The notes: generated by a model from the letters alone, not told the origin. Positions 17,206 through 28,249 are shown, numbered from the stretch's first letter. The stretch: 64,000 nt of DNA from Saccharibacillus sp. JS10 (GCF_024436065.1 NZ_JANFNS010000003.1:481241-545240), one strand, 5' to 3'. Numbers and translations: made by a program.

Positions 17206-17988
17206 TTAGATCGAATTCGTATCTTCTTGCATCAAAAGACTCCATGCGCGCTGCAATTTGTCGTTATACGCCGGATCATCTGCGGAGTTCATAAATCGTA
17301 CTTTTCGGCTCCCGCCGCCGCTTAGACCTCGCTCGTTTAATACACCCGACAATCGGCGCACTGTACCGGCACTGCCGTCGATGATTTGAATATGCTCGGG
17401 CAAGATCGTTTTGAGCAAAGGCGCGTAATACGGATAATGCGTACATCCCAATACGACCGTGCCATACTGGCTTAAGTCAAAAGGCTCAAATTTGCTACGG
17501 AAATAATCGCCCAATTCTTGCGGATCGAAATTCAACTGTTCGCAGTATTCGACGAGTTGCGGCATCGGAAGCGAATCGACAATGCCCAGATCGTCTACCC
17601 GGGAGACTAAATCTCTATATTTCGTTTGGCTTAACGTTAGCTCTGTCGCGAGTACCAGTACTCTGCGTCCATTGGCTCCGTTCATTTCGACCGCGGGTTT
17701 GACCGCCGGCTCCATCCCGATTACGGGGATATCGTATACCCGCCGAAGCTCGGTTGCCGCTACACTTGTCGCTGTATTGCACGCAATGACGAGCGCTTTG
17801 ACTTTTTCGCCCAAAATCCGTTCTGCCGCTTCGCACACATATTCCGTCACTTGCTGCTTGGTTTTCGGTCCATAAGGCACATGCAGCGTATCCGCAAAAA
17901 AGATAAAGTCTTCATTGGGAAGTTGCTGGAAGGCTTCGCGCAAAACAGTCAGACCTCCGATTCCCGAGTCAAAAAAAGCGATACTCAT
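17206..17988 (-). CDS. murI: Glutamate racemase
   Basis: The product is 260 residues, with an ATG after AGGGGAAATAG. It begins with the signature IAFFDSGIGGLTVLRE. It has both catalytic cysteine loops, ACNTATS in the first half and GCTHYP in the second. MurI/RacE converts L- to D-glutamate for peptidoglycan. The length is normal. Its neighbours are unrelated (SDR and acetyltransferase), so it is probably expressed from its own promoter in the short upstream gap. Confidence 0.95.
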   Translation of the reverse strand: MSIAFFDSGIGGLTVLREAFQQLPNEDFIFFADTLHVPYGPKTKQQVTEYVCEAAERILGEKVKALVIACNTATSVAATELRRVYDIPVIGMEPAVKPAVEMNGANGRRVLVLATELTLSQTKYRDLVSRVDDLGIVDSLPMPQLVEYCEQLNFDPQELGDYFRSKFEPFDLSQYGTVVLGCTHYPYYAPLLKTILPEHIQIIDGSAGTVRRLSGVLNERGLSGGGSRKVRFMNSADDPAYNDKLQRAWSLLMQEDTNSI

Positions 17989-18090
17989 CTATTTCCCCTG
18001 CCGTTTCATTGATTTAATCGAACTCATCTTTTACGATTATAGACCTCTTGGAAGCAAAACGCCAAGAAATGCGGTCTTTGACCTTTCTTT

Positions 18091-18663
18091 TTATGGCTTG
18101 ATTTCAAATTGCAAAACAGGCCCTTCCCAATCGACTTCCTGCCCTTCGGCATAATGAGAAGCCGCGACACAAGACGCAATCGCATGTCGCCAAAATCGTA
18201 AAGCAAGTTTGTTTTCTTCCATAATGCCAAGCTTCCACGATCCGCTGAATTGCCGAAATAGCCAATCTGCCGCTAACGTACCCAAACCGCTTTTTCGATA
18301 CTTTTTCATGACAAAAAATTCGACCATCTCATGCCCGTAAGTATCAGAGGCTAGATCGATCACAAAACGGCGAATCAAAGCGAACCCCGCCAATTTCCCG
18401 TCTACACGCAGCAAAAAAGGAAAATGTCCCGGTTCATTCCAGTAAGCATCCAAATCCCGATATTCATACAATCCCGATTCGTTCACGTCTTCGGGGTCAT
18501 ATTCCGTAAAATCGTATTTATATAATTCAAGCAATTGCCGTAACGCCGATTTATATTCATAAGTAGCCAATTGGAAAGTTACAGAAGCACCGAGTTTTTC
18601 AACACTCAAGATCGTTGTTTCTTTGGCATTAACTGATAGATAAGAAGTTCCATAATCGTTCAA
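18091..18663 (-). CDS. GNAT-family acetyltransferase
   Basis: The product is 190 residues from a TTG start behind CGGGAG. The C-terminal two thirds carry the GNAT fold: a beta strand FLLRVDGKLAGFALIRR, the acetyl-CoA loop KKYRKSGLGTLAADWLF (R/QxxGxG type), and a final strand with FWRHAI. The first ~30 residues have no counterpart I recognise. The acceptor (protein, amine or antibiotic) cannot be told. It stands between coaW and murI, all on the minus strand, with small gaps. Confidence 0.8.
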   Translation of the reverse strand: MNDYGTSYLSVNAKETTILSVEKLGASVTFQLATYEYKSALRQLLELYKYDFTEYDPEDVNESGLYEYRDLDAYWNEPGHFPFLLRVDGKLAGFALIRRFVIDLASDTYGHEMVEFFVMKKYRKSGLGTLAADWLFRQFSGSWKLGIMEENKLALRFWRHAIASCVAASHYAEGQEVDWEGPVLQFEIKP

Positions 18664-18714
18664 GTTAGCTCTACTCCCGTTCTTTTATAAATAAATTACA
18701 CAAGCCTTATCATG

Positions 18715-19560
18715 TTAGGCAAAATGCTCCATTGCTTTATGCAGGGCGCCAATCGCTCCGCTATAAGCCCCTAGCGGCGGAATCACGGCGGCAGCTCCTA
18801 GCATTTCTGTAAAACGAAACGTTAGCTCGTGCAGCAAAGCATTGTTTTCATACGAAGAACCGACGTATACGACCTTAGTCGTACGCTCTAACTTTGCCGC
18901 TTGCACACCGACGGTCACGACCAACTCCGCGACCATACCGATCATGGCTGCCGCATAATCTTGCGGCAAAACGCCGCTCTCCGGCGGAGCTTGCCGCGCA
19001 AAATTCGCGGCGGTCAGGTCACCGGCAATCGGCGGCGGCGCCGGGGCATAGATCTGCCCCACCGTCAGATCGACCGCCTCCCGGTTGCCCAGCGGCGCAA
19101 GCCGCACGATTTCGTCGTAATCGCGCAGCCCGCACAGCAGTCCGGTCAGACCGACGATCGTGCCTCCGCCAAGACCGATCCCGCCGAGCCTCAGCCGCTC
19201 GGCGCCTTCAATCACATGCAGCGACGTCCCTGTCCCGACGTTCACCAGCACCCATCGCTCCGCTGCCGCCTCTTGACCTCCGGCTTCGCGCTGCATGATC
19301 CGCACGGCACCTTCCGCCGTCGCTTCAAATTCGGGTACCTCTACCGCCGACGCGTACTCCGGCAGTAAATCCCGCAACCGGTTCCCGCGCCCGCCTGTAA
19401 ATCCTATTTGCGCACCCAGCGGAATAGTTCTCCGCACCCAAGACGCCGCAGACTCCAGCTCCTCTGCCGCAAACTTCACCAGCTCTTCTTCGCTGTCGCC
19501 GCTACGATACACCATTTTAATCAATGTGCCTCCCGCATCGATCCCTACATATCCGCTCAT
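18715..19560 (-). CDS. coaW: Type II pantothenate kinase
   Basis: The product is 281 residues, with an ATG after AGAAGGGAGCCCGAT. It has an ASKHA-fold kinase with the phosphate loop YVGIDAGGTLIKM at the N-terminus, NVGTGTSLHVI and GGGTIVGLTGLL in the middle, and VVYVGSSYENN near the end. It matches the staphylococcal and Bacillus type II (CoaW) enzyme, which phosphorylates pantothenate in the first step of CoA synthesis and is not feedback-inhibited by CoA. The central part is unusually GC- and proline-rich (YAPAPPPIAG). It is divergent from pbuE; the 130-base gap between them holds the pbuE promoter and riboswitch start. Confidence 0.88.
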   Translation of the reverse strand: MSGYVGIDAGGTLIKMVYRSGDSEEELVKFAAEELESAASWVRRTIPLGAQIGFTGGRGNRLRDLLPEYASAVEVPEFEATAEGAVRIMQREAGGQEAAAERWVLVNVGTGTSLHVIEGAERLRLGGIGLGGGTIVGLTGLLCGLRDYDEIVRLAPLGNREAVDLTVGQIYAPAPPPIAGDLTAANFARQAPPESGVLPQDYAAAMIGMVAELVVTVGVQAAKLERTTKVVYVGSSYENNALLHELTFRFTEMLGAAAVIPPLGAYSGAIGALHKAMEHFA

Positions 19561-19656
19561 ATCGGGCTCCCTTCTTATTTCGCCGATCTTTTCTTTCTTC
19601 TATCATAAGCGTCGTCAGCATGAAGTCCAATTTTTTGGTTGTTCACAATTTTCTTC

Positions 19657-19685
19657 TTGATCTTTGGTCTTGATTCCTTTAAAAT
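19657..19685 (+). promoter_or_regulatory. Promoter of pbuE
   Basis: TTGATC (19657-19662) and TAAAAT (19680-19685) are 17 bases apart. Transcription would start about 7 bases further on, at the first bases of the riboswitch aptamer. Confidence 0.65.
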
Positions 19686-19693
19686 AGGCGAAG

Positions 19694-19764
19694 TTGACAT
19701 TGTATACCTCAATAAGACGGTTTGAGGGTATCTACCGGGGACCACACCTCCCGACTACAAAGTC
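19694..19764 (+). promoter_or_regulatory. Purine riboswitch aptamer (C74, guanine type)
   Basis: The three-way-junction consensus is visible: TATA of J1/2, P2 CCTCAA/TTGAGG with a GG-ended loop, J2/3 TATCTACCGGGG, P3 CGGG/CCCG with a CC in its loop, and J3/1 CGACTA followed by the P1 strand AAAGTC. The specificity base in CGACTA is C, as in the guanine/hypoxanthine class, not U as in the adenine riboswitch of B. subtilis pbuE. J1/2 appears one base shorter than the consensus and P1 has one mismatch. Confidence 0.85.
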
Positions 19765-19798
19765 GCGCCGAAGGCGCCCTTTGCAGTCGGGAGTTTTT
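19748..19798 (+). terminator. Riboswitch-controlled terminator ahead of pbuE
   Basis: CTCCCGACTACAAAG pairs with CTTTGCAGTCGGGAG (one mismatch) over an inner GCGCC/GGCGC hairpin, followed by TTTTT. Its 5' arm is the 3' side of P3, J3/1 and P1 of the aptamer. Ligand-bound aptamer and terminator therefore exclude each other, so purine should switch transcription ON. Confidence 0.85.
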
Positions 19799-19867
19799 GC
19801 GTGCTTACGCAAAACTTCTGCCTGCAAGAGTGCACTAATTTTGCGTGAAAAGGAGCCCTACCGCACT

Positions 19868-21079
19868 ATGAATATTAAAGTTCTTGTTCTGACGATCGCT
19901 GCTTTTACAGTCGGTCTTGTCGAACTCATTATCGGCGGCGTATTGCCGCAAATCGCCGCAGATCTAGGCGTGTCGGTCAGCACCGCAGGTCAGTTGATTA
20001 CCGCATATGCGCTCGTGTATGCCGTATCGGGTCCAACGTTGCTCGCGTTAACGGCTAAGATCGAACGCCGCAAGCTGTATCTGTGGTCGCTCGTCGTGTT
20101 TATTTTAGGCAGTCTGCTTGCTTTTTGGAGCCCGTATTTCTGGGTTCTGCTTATCTCTCGCTTTGTTACCGCAGCTAGCGGATCGCTGATTACGACATTG
20201 TCGCTTACGATCGCAGTCAAAGTCGTACCGGAAAAATTCCGTGCTCGCGTGATCGGGATCGTATCTATGGGGATTAGCTCGGCAATCGTGCTGGGCGTAC
20301 CGCTCGGCGTTCTGGCTGCCGACAAACTCGGCTGGCGCATCCTGTTCTTGTTTATCGCGATCTTCGCTGTATTTGCGATGTTCGTCATCTACAAGCTGAT
20401 GGAGCCGATCCAGCCGCAACAAGTGATGCCGCTGCGTCAACAACTTGCTTCATTGAAGAACACTAAAGTCGCAGGCGCACATCTCGTGACGTTGCTGCTG
20501 CTTGCCGGTCACTATACGTTGTATGCTTATTTCACACCGTTTTTGGAAAACGTCATGAATCTCAGCGCTTCATGGATTAGTGTCGTGTACTTCTTCTTCG
20601 GTCTTGCCGCAGTAGCTGGCGGAATGATTGGCGGCGTCATGTCGGATAGTCTAGGCGCGAAAAAAAGTATTCTAATCGTGGTCGGCGTCTTCGCCTTATC
20701 GCTGTTCGTTCTGCCATTCACAGCATCTATGATTCCGCTGTTCGCGGTTCTTGTCTTCGTCTGGGGCGCACTGAGCTGGGCGTTATCGCCTGCGCAGCAA
20801 AGTTACCTGATCGAAGCTTCGCCGGAAACGTCGGAAATTCAGCAAAGCTTTAACTTCTCGGCACTTCAAGTGGGAATCGCAGCCGGATCGGCAATCGGCG
20901 GCGTGGTCATCAGCCGCGCTCCATCGGTCACGTATAACGCTTGGGTCGGCGGTGTGATCGTCGTCATCGCTTTTGCTGTCGCTCTGTACACGTTCTATCA
21001 CAAAACATCGACTCGTCGCTCAGATGAACAAAAATCAAGCAATCGTTCGAAGCTGGAAGCGAACCTGAGCGGAGATTGA
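19868..21079 (+). CDS. pbuE: MFS purine efflux pump, PbuE-like
   Basis: The start is ATG 19868 behind AAAAGGAG, giving 403 residues; the longer frame upstream is riboswitch and leader. It has twelve hydrophobic helices of the major facilitator superfamily. The sequence follows B. subtilis PbuE closely from memory: VGLVELIIGGVLPQIAADL, the loop LTAKIERRKLYLW, and the strongly similar segment SPAQQSYLIEASPETSEIQQ. PbuE exports hypoxanthine, adenine and related purines and analogues. Control by a purine riboswitch of ON type supports the assignment: excess purine base induces its own export. Beyond the last helix is a ~25-residue hydrophilic tail. It is a single-gene unit closed by a strong terminator. 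Confidence 0.92.
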   Translation: MNIKVLVLTIAAFTVGLVELIIGGVLPQIAADLGVSVSTAGQLITAYALVYAVSGPTLLALTAKIERRKLYLWSLVVFILGSLLAFWSPYFWVLLISRFVTAASGSLITTLSLTIAVKVVPEKFRARVIGIVSMGISSAIVLGVPLGVLAADKLGWRILFLFIAIFAVFAMFVIYKLMEPIQPQQVMPLRQQLASLKNTKVAGAHLVTLLLLAGHYTLYAYFTPFLENVMNLSASWISVVYFFFGLAAVAGGMIGGVMSDSLGAKKSILIVVGVFALSLFVLPFTASMIPLFAVLVFVWGALSWALSPAQQSYLIEASPETSEIQQSFNFSALQVGIAAGSAIGGVVISRAPSVTYNAWVGGVIVVIAFAVALYTFYHKTSTRRSDEQKSSNRSKLEANLSGD

Positions 21080-21106
21080 TACGTTTATAAGCCACAAATA
21101 TAATCG

Positions 21107-21146
21107 AAGCCGGATCGACAGCACCTCTGTCGATCCGGCTTTTTTA
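21107..21146 (+). terminator. Terminator of pbuE
   Basis: A 15-bp stem AAGCCGGATCGACAG/CTGTCGATCCGGCTT with a 5-base loop is followed by six or more Ts, ~30 bases after the stop. Confidence 0.9.
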
Positions 21147-21254
21147 TACGATGTTTTGGAACAAGGCGTAACCTTTCGCTCATCGACGGCGTTCAAGAAG
21201 TACAACTACCGATCTTTTCCAATCTTCGATATTGTTTTAAGAAAGGAGCTAGGT

Positions 21255-21680
21255 ATGAACATCAACCGATTAATTTTGGGGGCTTTACTGTTGGGTACAC
21301 TACTTCTTCTTTTAGCGGCATGTTCCACAAAAAACGAACGTATTTTGTTGGTCGGCATACATTCCAGCAAAGACGTCGTCGCTTATAATACCGATCAAGG
21401 CATTACAGACCCGGAAGCGATCAAGAAATTCAAAACCTTAATCGAAAGCGCCGCTCCAATCGAACGCAAACCTACAGGAACGAAATTAGATTCGGATTAT
21501 ACGGTGGTCGTCAATAATGGAAAAGACTCGACGATGGAACTCGGTGTAGAACTGTGGCAAATGGAAGACGGTACGTTTCTGATCGGTCAACCGTTGTTCG
21601 GTGATCCTCAAAAGTATTCTAGAACCAACTCAGAGAATAGCGAAAAACTCAAAGAGCTGCTACCTCTCGAAGAAGAATAA
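21255..21680 (+). CDS. Small lipoprotein, function unknown
   Basis: ATG 21255 follows GAAAGGAGCTAGGT. The 141-residue product has a signal peptide with a lipobox ending LLAAC at about residue 22, so it should be lipid-anchored on the outer face of the membrane. The mature part is soluble and mixed alpha/beta, with segments such as YTVVVNNGKD and LGVELWQMEDGTF that suggest a small beta-sheet domain. I do not recognise a named family. It lies between the pbuE terminator and a shared terminator with eno. Confidence 0.8.
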   Translation: MNINRLILGALLLGTLLLLLAACSTKNERILLVGIHSSKDVVAYNTDQGITDPEAIKKFKTLIESAAPIERKPTGTKLDSDYTVVVNNGKDSTMELGVELWQMEDGTFLIGQPLFGDPQKYSRTNSENSEKLKELLPLEEE

Positions 21681-21682
21681 AA

Positions 21683-21717
21683 CAAAAAAAAGAGACGCCG
21701 CGTCCGGCGTCTCTTTT
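21683..21717. terminator. Bidirectional terminator between the lipoprotein gene and eno
   Basis: GAGACGCCG/CGGCGTCTC with a 4-base loop is flanked by an A run on one side and TTTT on the other, between two converging genes. It ends the lipoprotein transcript (+) and the glycolytic operon (-). Confidence 0.9.
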
Positions 21718-21748
21718 CCTATTCAAATCTATTCGCGAACCAAAAATC

Positions 21749-23086
<1,338 letters not shown>

Positions 23087-23104
23087 CTATGCCACATTTG
23101 CGGC

Positions 23105-24655
23105 TTAATGAGAAGTTTTGCGACCGGAAATGACCGATGTGCCTGTCATTTCGGCAGGTTGCGGAACTTGCATCAGATCGAGAATCGTCGGTGCGATGTC
23201 GGCAAGAATGCCGCCTTCGCGCAGCGTCACGTCTTCGCTCGTTACGATAAACGGAACCGGGTTCGTTGTATGCGCCGTTTGCGGGCGTCCAAACTCATCG
23301 ATTTCCGTCTCCGCATTACCGTGGTCAGCTGTAATCAGAACAACGCCGCCTTTGGCAAGAACCGCGTCTACAACGCGTCCTACGCATTCGTCTGTTGTTT
23401 CTACAGCTTTGATCGTTGGCTCCATCATGCCGGAGTGTCCAACCATATCCGGGTTTGCGAAGTTCAAGATGATGCAGTCTTGACGCTCTGCTTCGATCTC
23501 GGCTACGCAAGCGTCCGCCACTTCGTAAGCACTCATCTCCGGTTGCAGGTCATACGTTGCAACTTTCGGCGAGTTGATCAGAATGCGAGTTTCGCCTTCC
23601 AGCTCTACATCGCGTCCGCCGCTGAAGAAGAAAGTCACGTGCGGGTACTTTTCAGTTTCCGCGATACGCAATTGCGATTTGTTGTGTTGAACGAGTACTT
23701 CGCCCAGTGTATTGGTCAAGTTTTTCGGCGAGTACGCCACCAGACCTTTTACATTGGCACTGTACGTCGTGAACGATACGAAGCTCAGCGTTTCCGGTTG
23801 ACCTTCGCCGCGTTCAAAGCCAGCAAATCCCGGGTTTGTCAGCGCTTCGGAAATTTGAATCGCACGGTCAGGACGGAAGTTGATGAAGATAATCGAGTCA
23901 CCGGATTCGATTTTCGCCGTTGGCTGTCCGTCTTTTGCGATTACGGTAGGCAATACGAATTCGTCCATGACTTCTTTCGCATAAGAAGCTTCTACCGCTT
24001 CCAGACCGCTTGCCGCGTGTTCGCCTTCGCCGTATACCATTGCACGGTAAGCCAGTTCTACGCGTTCCCAGCGTTTATCGCGGTCCATCGCGTAGTAACG
24101 ACCTTGCACGGTCGCGATTTGACCTACGCCGATTTCGGCGATTTTATCAACCAGAAGCTGCATATATTTCTTGCCGCTATCCGGAGATACGTCGCGTCCA
24201 TCCATGAAAGCATGGATATATACGTCGTTGAAGTTTTCTTTTTTCGCTAATTCCAACACAGCAAAAAGGTGATCGATATGACTGTGTACGCCGCCGTCGG
24301 ACAGCAGACCCAGTACATGAAGCTTTTTGCCGTTTTGTTTAGCCGAAGTGATCGCGGACAGCAACGTTTCGTTTTCGAAAAAGTCGCCTTCGCGGATCGA
24401 TTTGGTGATGCGAGTCAAGTCTTGATACACGATGCGGCCTGCACCGATATTCAAGTGACCCACTTCGGAGTTGCCCATCTGACCTTCTGGCAGACCTACG
24501 GCTTCGCCGCAAGCTGTCAGTGTCGTATGCGGGTATTTGTTCCAAAAACGCTCATAGTTCGGTTTTTTCGCTTGAGCAACTGCGTTGCCTTCTACGCCTT
24601 CGCGCAGACCGAAACCGTCCATAATAATCAGCGCTACCGGTTTTGGAGCTGTCAT
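23105..24655 (-). CDS. gpmI: 2,3-bisphosphoglycerate-independent phosphoglycerate mutase
   Basis: The product is 516 residues, with an ATG after GAGGGGGCGAAGTA. It is an alkaline-phosphatase-fold enzyme with two manganese ions. The catalytic serine is in [12 protein letters not shown] (about residue 62), the first metal site is in LIIMDGFG, and DHGNAE and the GHSGM block are further ligands. It interconverts 3- and 2-phosphoglycerate. Its ATG overlaps the tpiA stop by one base (TAATG), so the two are translationally coupled. Confidence 0.98.
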   Translation of the reverse strand: MTAPKPVALIIMDGFGLREGVEGNAVAQAKKPNYERFWNKYPHTTLTACGEAVGLPEGQMGNSEVGHLNIGAGRIVYQDLTRITKSIREGDFFENETLLSAITSAKQNGKKLHVLGLLSDGGVHSHIDHLFAVLELAKKENFNDVYIHAFMDGRDVSPDSGKKYMQLLVDKIAEIGVGQIATVQGRYYAMDRDKRWERVELAYRAMVYGEGEHAASGLEAVEASYAKEVMDEFVLPTVIAKDGQPTAKIESGDSIIFINFRPDRAIQISEALTNPGFAGFERGEGQPETLSFVSFTTYSANVKGLVAYSPKNLTNTLGEVLVQHNKSQLRIAETEKYPHVTFFFSGGRDVELEGETRILINSPKVATYDLQPEMSAYEVADACVAEIEAERQDCIILNFANPDMVGHSGMMEPTIKAVETTDECVGRVVDAVLAKGGVVLITADHGNAETEIDEFGRPQTAHTTNPVPFIVTSEDVTLREGGILADIAPTILDLMQVPQPAEMTGTSVISGRKTSH

Positions 24656-25407
24656 TACTTCGCCCCCTCAACTAGGGCAACGAAGGAATCCGGTTGAAGA
24701 CTTGCACCGCCGACAAGCGCGCCGTCGATGTCGCTTTGACCGAGGTATTCCGTTACGTTCTCAGGCTTCACGCTACCGCCGTATTGGATACGGATCACGT
24801 CAGCTGTCGCTTGATCGTACAGATCAGCAAGAACGGTACGGATATAAGCTGTTACTTCGTTTGCATCTGCGGATGTAGACGATTTGCCTGTTCCGATTGC
24901 CCAGATTGGCTCGTAAGCTACGACAACTTTCGCCGCGTCTTCTTTGGACAGACCTTTAAATGCGCCTTCGGTCTGTACTTTGCAGACGTCTTTCGTTTGG
25001 TCGGCTTCGCGCTCTTCGAGCTTTTCGCCTACGCATACGATCGGAGTCAGGTCGTTGCGGAAAGCCGCTACGACTTTTTTATTTACGATTTCGTCGGTTT
25101 CGCCAAAGTATTGACGACGCTCCGAGTGACCGATGATTACGTAATCTACGCCGAGTTCTTTCAGCATAACGCCGCTGATTTCGCCCGTGAATGCGCCGTT
25201 GTCTTCGAAATGAAGGTTTTGTGCGCCGACTTTGATTCCAGTTCCTTTAACCGCTTCGGTCAGAGCAGGAAGATTGGTGAACGGTGCACAGATGACCGTT
25301 TCCACGCCTTCTACCACTGCGCTACTTTTTACAGCTTCTGCAAAAGTCAGCGTTTCGGATACGGTTTTGAACATTTTCCAGTTACCTGCGATGATTGGCA
25401 TTCTCAC
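24655..25407 (-). CDS. tpiA: Triose-phosphate isomerase
   Basis: GTG 25407 is chosen as start because it gives [13 protein letters not shown], matching [13 protein letters not shown] in Bacillus; AAAGGAG lies 11 bases upstream. The 250-residue product has the active-site segments GNWKM (Lys), [13 protein letters not shown] (His) and [15 protein letters not shown] (Glu and flexible loop 6), plus the phosphate-binding VKPENV and GALVGGASL. It interconverts dihydroxyacetone phosphate and glyceraldehyde 3-phosphate. It is separated from pgk by an unusual ~440-base spacer and coupled to gpmI downstream. Confidence 0.97.
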   Translation of the reverse strand: MRMPIIAGNWKMFKTVSETLTFAEAVKSSAVVEGVETVICAPFTNLPALTEAVKGTGIKVGAQNLHFEDNGAFTGEISGVMLKELGVDYVIIGHSERRQYFGETDEIVNKKVVAAFRNDLTPIVCVGEKLEEREADQTKDVCKVQTEGAFKGLSKEDAAKVVVAYEPIWAIGTGKSSTSADANEVTAYIRTVLADLYDQATADVIRIQYGGSVKPENVTEYLGQSDIDGALVGGASLQPDSFVALVEGAK

Positions 25408-25846
25408 GAAATAATCCACTCCTTTTAAATGACTGATCTCATAAAACGGATTGCGTCAGCATTGGAAACGTAGGAGCTAAGATGGCGCTGCGAGTTGCCG
25501 GCGCCTCCGATCGCGTGTTGAAATTCGATTTCTTTGATTGAAGCATAACAGAGGGGGAAATCGAATTTCAAAGGCGAACAAGCTTATGCTTTCGATGCCA
25601 GCTTTCCCTAGGAAAGCTTTTAGCTTCTCCGGCTGCCTGCAACTCTTCGCTACTTTAGCACGTGTACCAACGCTGACTAAAACCATTTTAGGATCGCTTT
25701 AAAACTCGCTCCGGCGAGGGGAGGGCGGCGGGGACAGGTGAAACGTCCCCGATCGCTTCTCCTTGCTGAAGCTTGGACATGCTTGTAAAGCTAGTTCGAT
25801 CTATGGACAGCTTGCTTCCGCTGATGAGGCGGAAAGCAAGTTGGTT
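25408..25846 (-). other. Hairpin-rich ~440-base spacer between pgk and tpiA
   Basis: No convincing gene. Strong inverted repeats are present: CTTGCTTTCCGC/GCGGAAGCAAG close behind pgk; GGGGAC/GTCCCC near 25731-25758; AGCTTTCC/GGAAAGCT near 25598-25617; and a perfect 13-bp pair GAAATTCGATTTC/GAAATCGAATTTC (25520-25532 and 25557-25569). None has a clean T run on the minus strand. It could be a processing or attenuation zone or a decayed insertion. A 69-codon frame at 25477-25686 has no binding site and looks accidental. Confidence 0.6.
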
Positions 25847-27031
25847 TTACTTATCGTTGAGAGCTACAACGCCTGGGAGGGCTTTGCCTTCCATGAACTC
25901 CAGGGAAGCGCCGCCGCCTGTGGAGATATGGTTCATTTTATCAGCCAGACCGAATTTCTCGGTTGCTGCTGCGGAGTCGCCGCCGCCAATGATGGTGTAG
26001 CCTTCTGTTGTTGCGCAAGCTTCGCCTACAGCACGTGTGCCGTTGGAGAAAGGCTCGATTTCGAATACGCCCATCGGTCCGTTCCAAACAACCAGTTTGG
26101 AGTTTTTGATGATTTCAGCGTATTTTTCGCGAGTTTTCGGTCCGATGTCGATGCCTTCCCAATCTGCCGGGATGCCGTCTTCAACGTTGACGATTTTGGT
26201 GTTTGCTTTTGCGCTGAATTCATCGGTAATTACGATATCCACTGGCAAGTGGAACGTTTTGCCCAGTTTTTTCGCTTTTTCGATGAAGCCCAAAGCTACA
26301 TCAAGTTTGCTGTCGTCAAGCAGGGATTGACCGATTTCATAGCCTTGTGCTTTGAAGAAGGTATATGCCAATCCGCCACCGATCAATACGTTATCTGCAA
26401 TATTGATCAGGTTGTCGATGACATCGATTTTGTCTTTAACTTTCGAACCGCCAACGATCGCTGTGAACGGACGTTCTGGGTTCGACAAAGCTTTACCCAA
26501 TACGTCGAGTTCTTTTTCCATCAACAAGCCGGATACGGCTGGCAGGTGGTGTGCGATACCTTCAGTCGAAGCATGAGCACGGTGAGCGGCGCCAAAAGCG
26601 TCGTTTACGAACAGATCGGCAAGCGAAGCAAACTCTTTAGCGAGTTCAGCATCGTTTTTCTCTTCGCCTGCATGGAAACGAACGTTTTCAAGCACCAGCA
26701 CGTCTCCGTCTTTGAGCTCGGCGATTTTAGCCTTGACCGCTTCTCCGATCGACTCATCTGTTTTCACGACTGGTTTGCCCAGCAGTTCAGACAGACGTTC
26801 TGCGGCTGGAGTCAAACGCATCGATTCGACAACTTCGCCTTTTGGACGTCCAAGATGGCTCGCCAGCAAGACTTTCGCGCCTCTTTCAGTCAAATAATTG
26901 ATCGTTGGAAGAGTTGCACGGATACGCGTGTCATCCGTAATTTTTCCATCTTCGAGCGGAACGTTAAAATCGACGCGCACAAACACAACTTTGCCGCTTA
27001 CTTCTACGTCACGTACACTTTTCTTATTCAT
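25847..27031 (-). CDS. pgk: Phosphoglycerate kinase
   Basis: The product is 394 residues, with an ATG after GGGGGATTAATTT. The N-terminal domain shows [16 protein letters not shown] and [11 protein letters not shown] (substrate Arg and Asp). The hinge is followed by the C-terminal nucleotide domain with [32 protein letters not shown] and GGGDSAAA. It makes ATP from 1,3-bisphosphoglycerate. It lies downstream of gap across a strong terminator hairpin, so its expression is probably lower than that of gap unless a separate promoter exists. Confidence 0.98.
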   Translation of the reverse strand: MNKKSVRDVEVSGKVVFVRVDFNVPLEDGKITDDTRIRATLPTINYLTERGAKVLLASHLGRPKGEVVESMRLTPAAERLSELLGKPVVKTDESIGEAVKAKIAELKDGDVLVLENVRFHAGEEKNDAELAKEFASLADLFVNDAFGAAHRAHASTEGIAHHLPAVSGLLMEKELDVLGKALSNPERPFTAIVGGSKVKDKIDVIDNLINIADNVLIGGGLAYTFFKAQGYEIGQSLLDDSKLDVALGFIEKAKKLGKTFHLPVDIVITDEFSAKANTKIVNVEDGIPADWEGIDIGPKTREKYAEIIKNSKLVVWNGPMGVFEIEPFSNGTRAVGEACATTEGYTIIGGGDSAAATEKFGLADKMNHISTGGGASLEFMEGKALPGVVALNDK

Positions 27032-27106
27032 AAATTAATCCCCCATGCCCTCAAATTTAGAATTCAGGATTCCAAGGAATACGCCTCGCCCGCTCCGGCA
27101 ACTTAG

Positions 27107-27143
27107 AAAAAGCGGAAACACAATGAAGCTGTTTCCGCTTTTT
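27107..27143. terminator. Strong hairpin terminator between gap and pgk
   Basis: A 14-bp perfect stem AAAAAGCGGAAACA/TGTTTCCGCTTTTT has a 9-base loop and T runs on both strands. On the minus strand it lies ~95 bases behind the gap stop and would end most cggR-gap transcripts before pgk. Confidence 0.88.
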
Positions 27144-27238
27144 CTGCATGAACTACGTAAGCAGAGTCTTTATCCACTCTACCTACGCGTTTTCATTATG
27201 CGATAAGTATGCCGACTTTCGCGCGAAAAGGTCCGGAA

Positions 27239-28249
27239 TTACTGAGCTTTTTTCGCGAAGAATTCAAGCGTACGAACGAGTTGAGCTGTGTAAGACATTT
27301 CGTTATCGTACCAAGCTACTGTTTTAACGAGTTGCTTGTCGCCAACTGTCATTACGCGAGTTTGCGTAGCGTCGAACAGGGAACCGAAAGTCATTCCTCT
27401 GATATCGGACGATACGATCTCGTCTTCTGTGTAACCGTAAGTTTCTGGGTCAGCAGCAGCTTTCATTGCCGCGTTAACTTCGTCAACAGTTACTGTTTTT
27501 TCAAGAACAACAACCAGCTCAGTCAGGGAACCTGTAGCGACTGGTACACGTTGTGCAGCGCCGTCAAGTTTACCTTGAAGTTCTGGGATAACCAGACCGA
27601 TTGCTTTAGCAGCGCCAGTCGTGTTAGGAATGATGTTTTCTGCTGCCGCGCGAGCACGACGGAAGTCGCCTTTAGGGTGCGGAGCATCCAAAGTGTTTTG
27701 GTCGCCAGTGTAAGCGTGGATTGTAGTCATAAGACCTTGAACAACGCCGAACTGATCTTGCAGTGTTTTTGCCATAGGAGCCAGGCAGTTAGTTGTGCAA
27801 GAAGCGCCAGAAATTACCGTTTCCGAACCATCAAGGATTTCATGGTTTACGTTGTAAACGATTGTTTTCATATCGCCTGTAGCTGGTGCGGAGATCACGA
27901 CTTTTTTAGCGCCAGCTGTGATGTGCTTTTCAGCGCCTTCTTTAGTTGTGAAGAAACCTGTGCACTCCAGAACGATATCAACGCCGAGATCTCCCCAAGG
28001 AAGTTCTTCTGGGTTGCGGTTAGCCAAGACTTTAACTTCTTTGCCGTTTACTTTGAAGAAGCCGTCGTGTACTTCAACGTCACCGTTGAATTTACCTTGC
28101 GTTGTATCATATTTCAACAGGTGTGCGAGCATTTTCGCGTCAGTCAAGTCGTTGATTGCGACAACCTCGATACCTTGCACGTCTTGAATACGACGGAATG
28201 CCAAACGTCCGATACGACCAAATCCGTTAATACCTACTTTTACAGTCAT
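27239..28249 (-). CDS. gap: Glyceraldehyde-3-phosphate dehydrogenase (glycolytic)
   Basis: The product is 336 residues, with an ATG after GGAGGAACTGTTCA. It has the NAD Rossmann motif [16 protein letters not shown], the catalytic cysteine in SGASCTTNC (about residue 153), the catalytic histidine in [10 protein letters not shown], and the C-terminal WYDNEMSYT. Its place behind cggR marks it as the glycolytic, NAD-dependent GapA type. It is the main target of CggR: low fructose-1,6-bisphosphate should repress it through the upstream operator. Confidence 0.97.
   Translation of the reverse strand: MTVKVGINGFGRIGRLAFRRIQDVQGIEVVAINDLTDAKMLAHLLKYDTTQGKFNGDVEVHDGFFKVNGKEVKVLANRNPEELPWGDLGVDIVLECTGFFTTKEGAEKHITAGAKKVVISAPATGDMKTIVYNVNHEILDGSETVISGASCTTNCLAPMAKTLQDQFGVVQGLMTTIHAYTGDQNTLDAPHPKGDFRRARAAAENIIPNTTGAAKAIGLVIPELQGKLDGAAQRVPVATGSLTELVVVLEKTVTVDEVNAAMKAAADPETYGYTEDEIVSSDIRGMTFGSLFDATQTRVMTVGDKQLVKTVAWYDNEMSYTAQLVRTLEFFAKKAQ

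Noticed and set aside
25477..25686. 69-codon minus-strand frame in the pgk-tpiA spacer
   Set aside because: It has no ribosome binding site and is cut through by inverted repeats; no recognisable domain.
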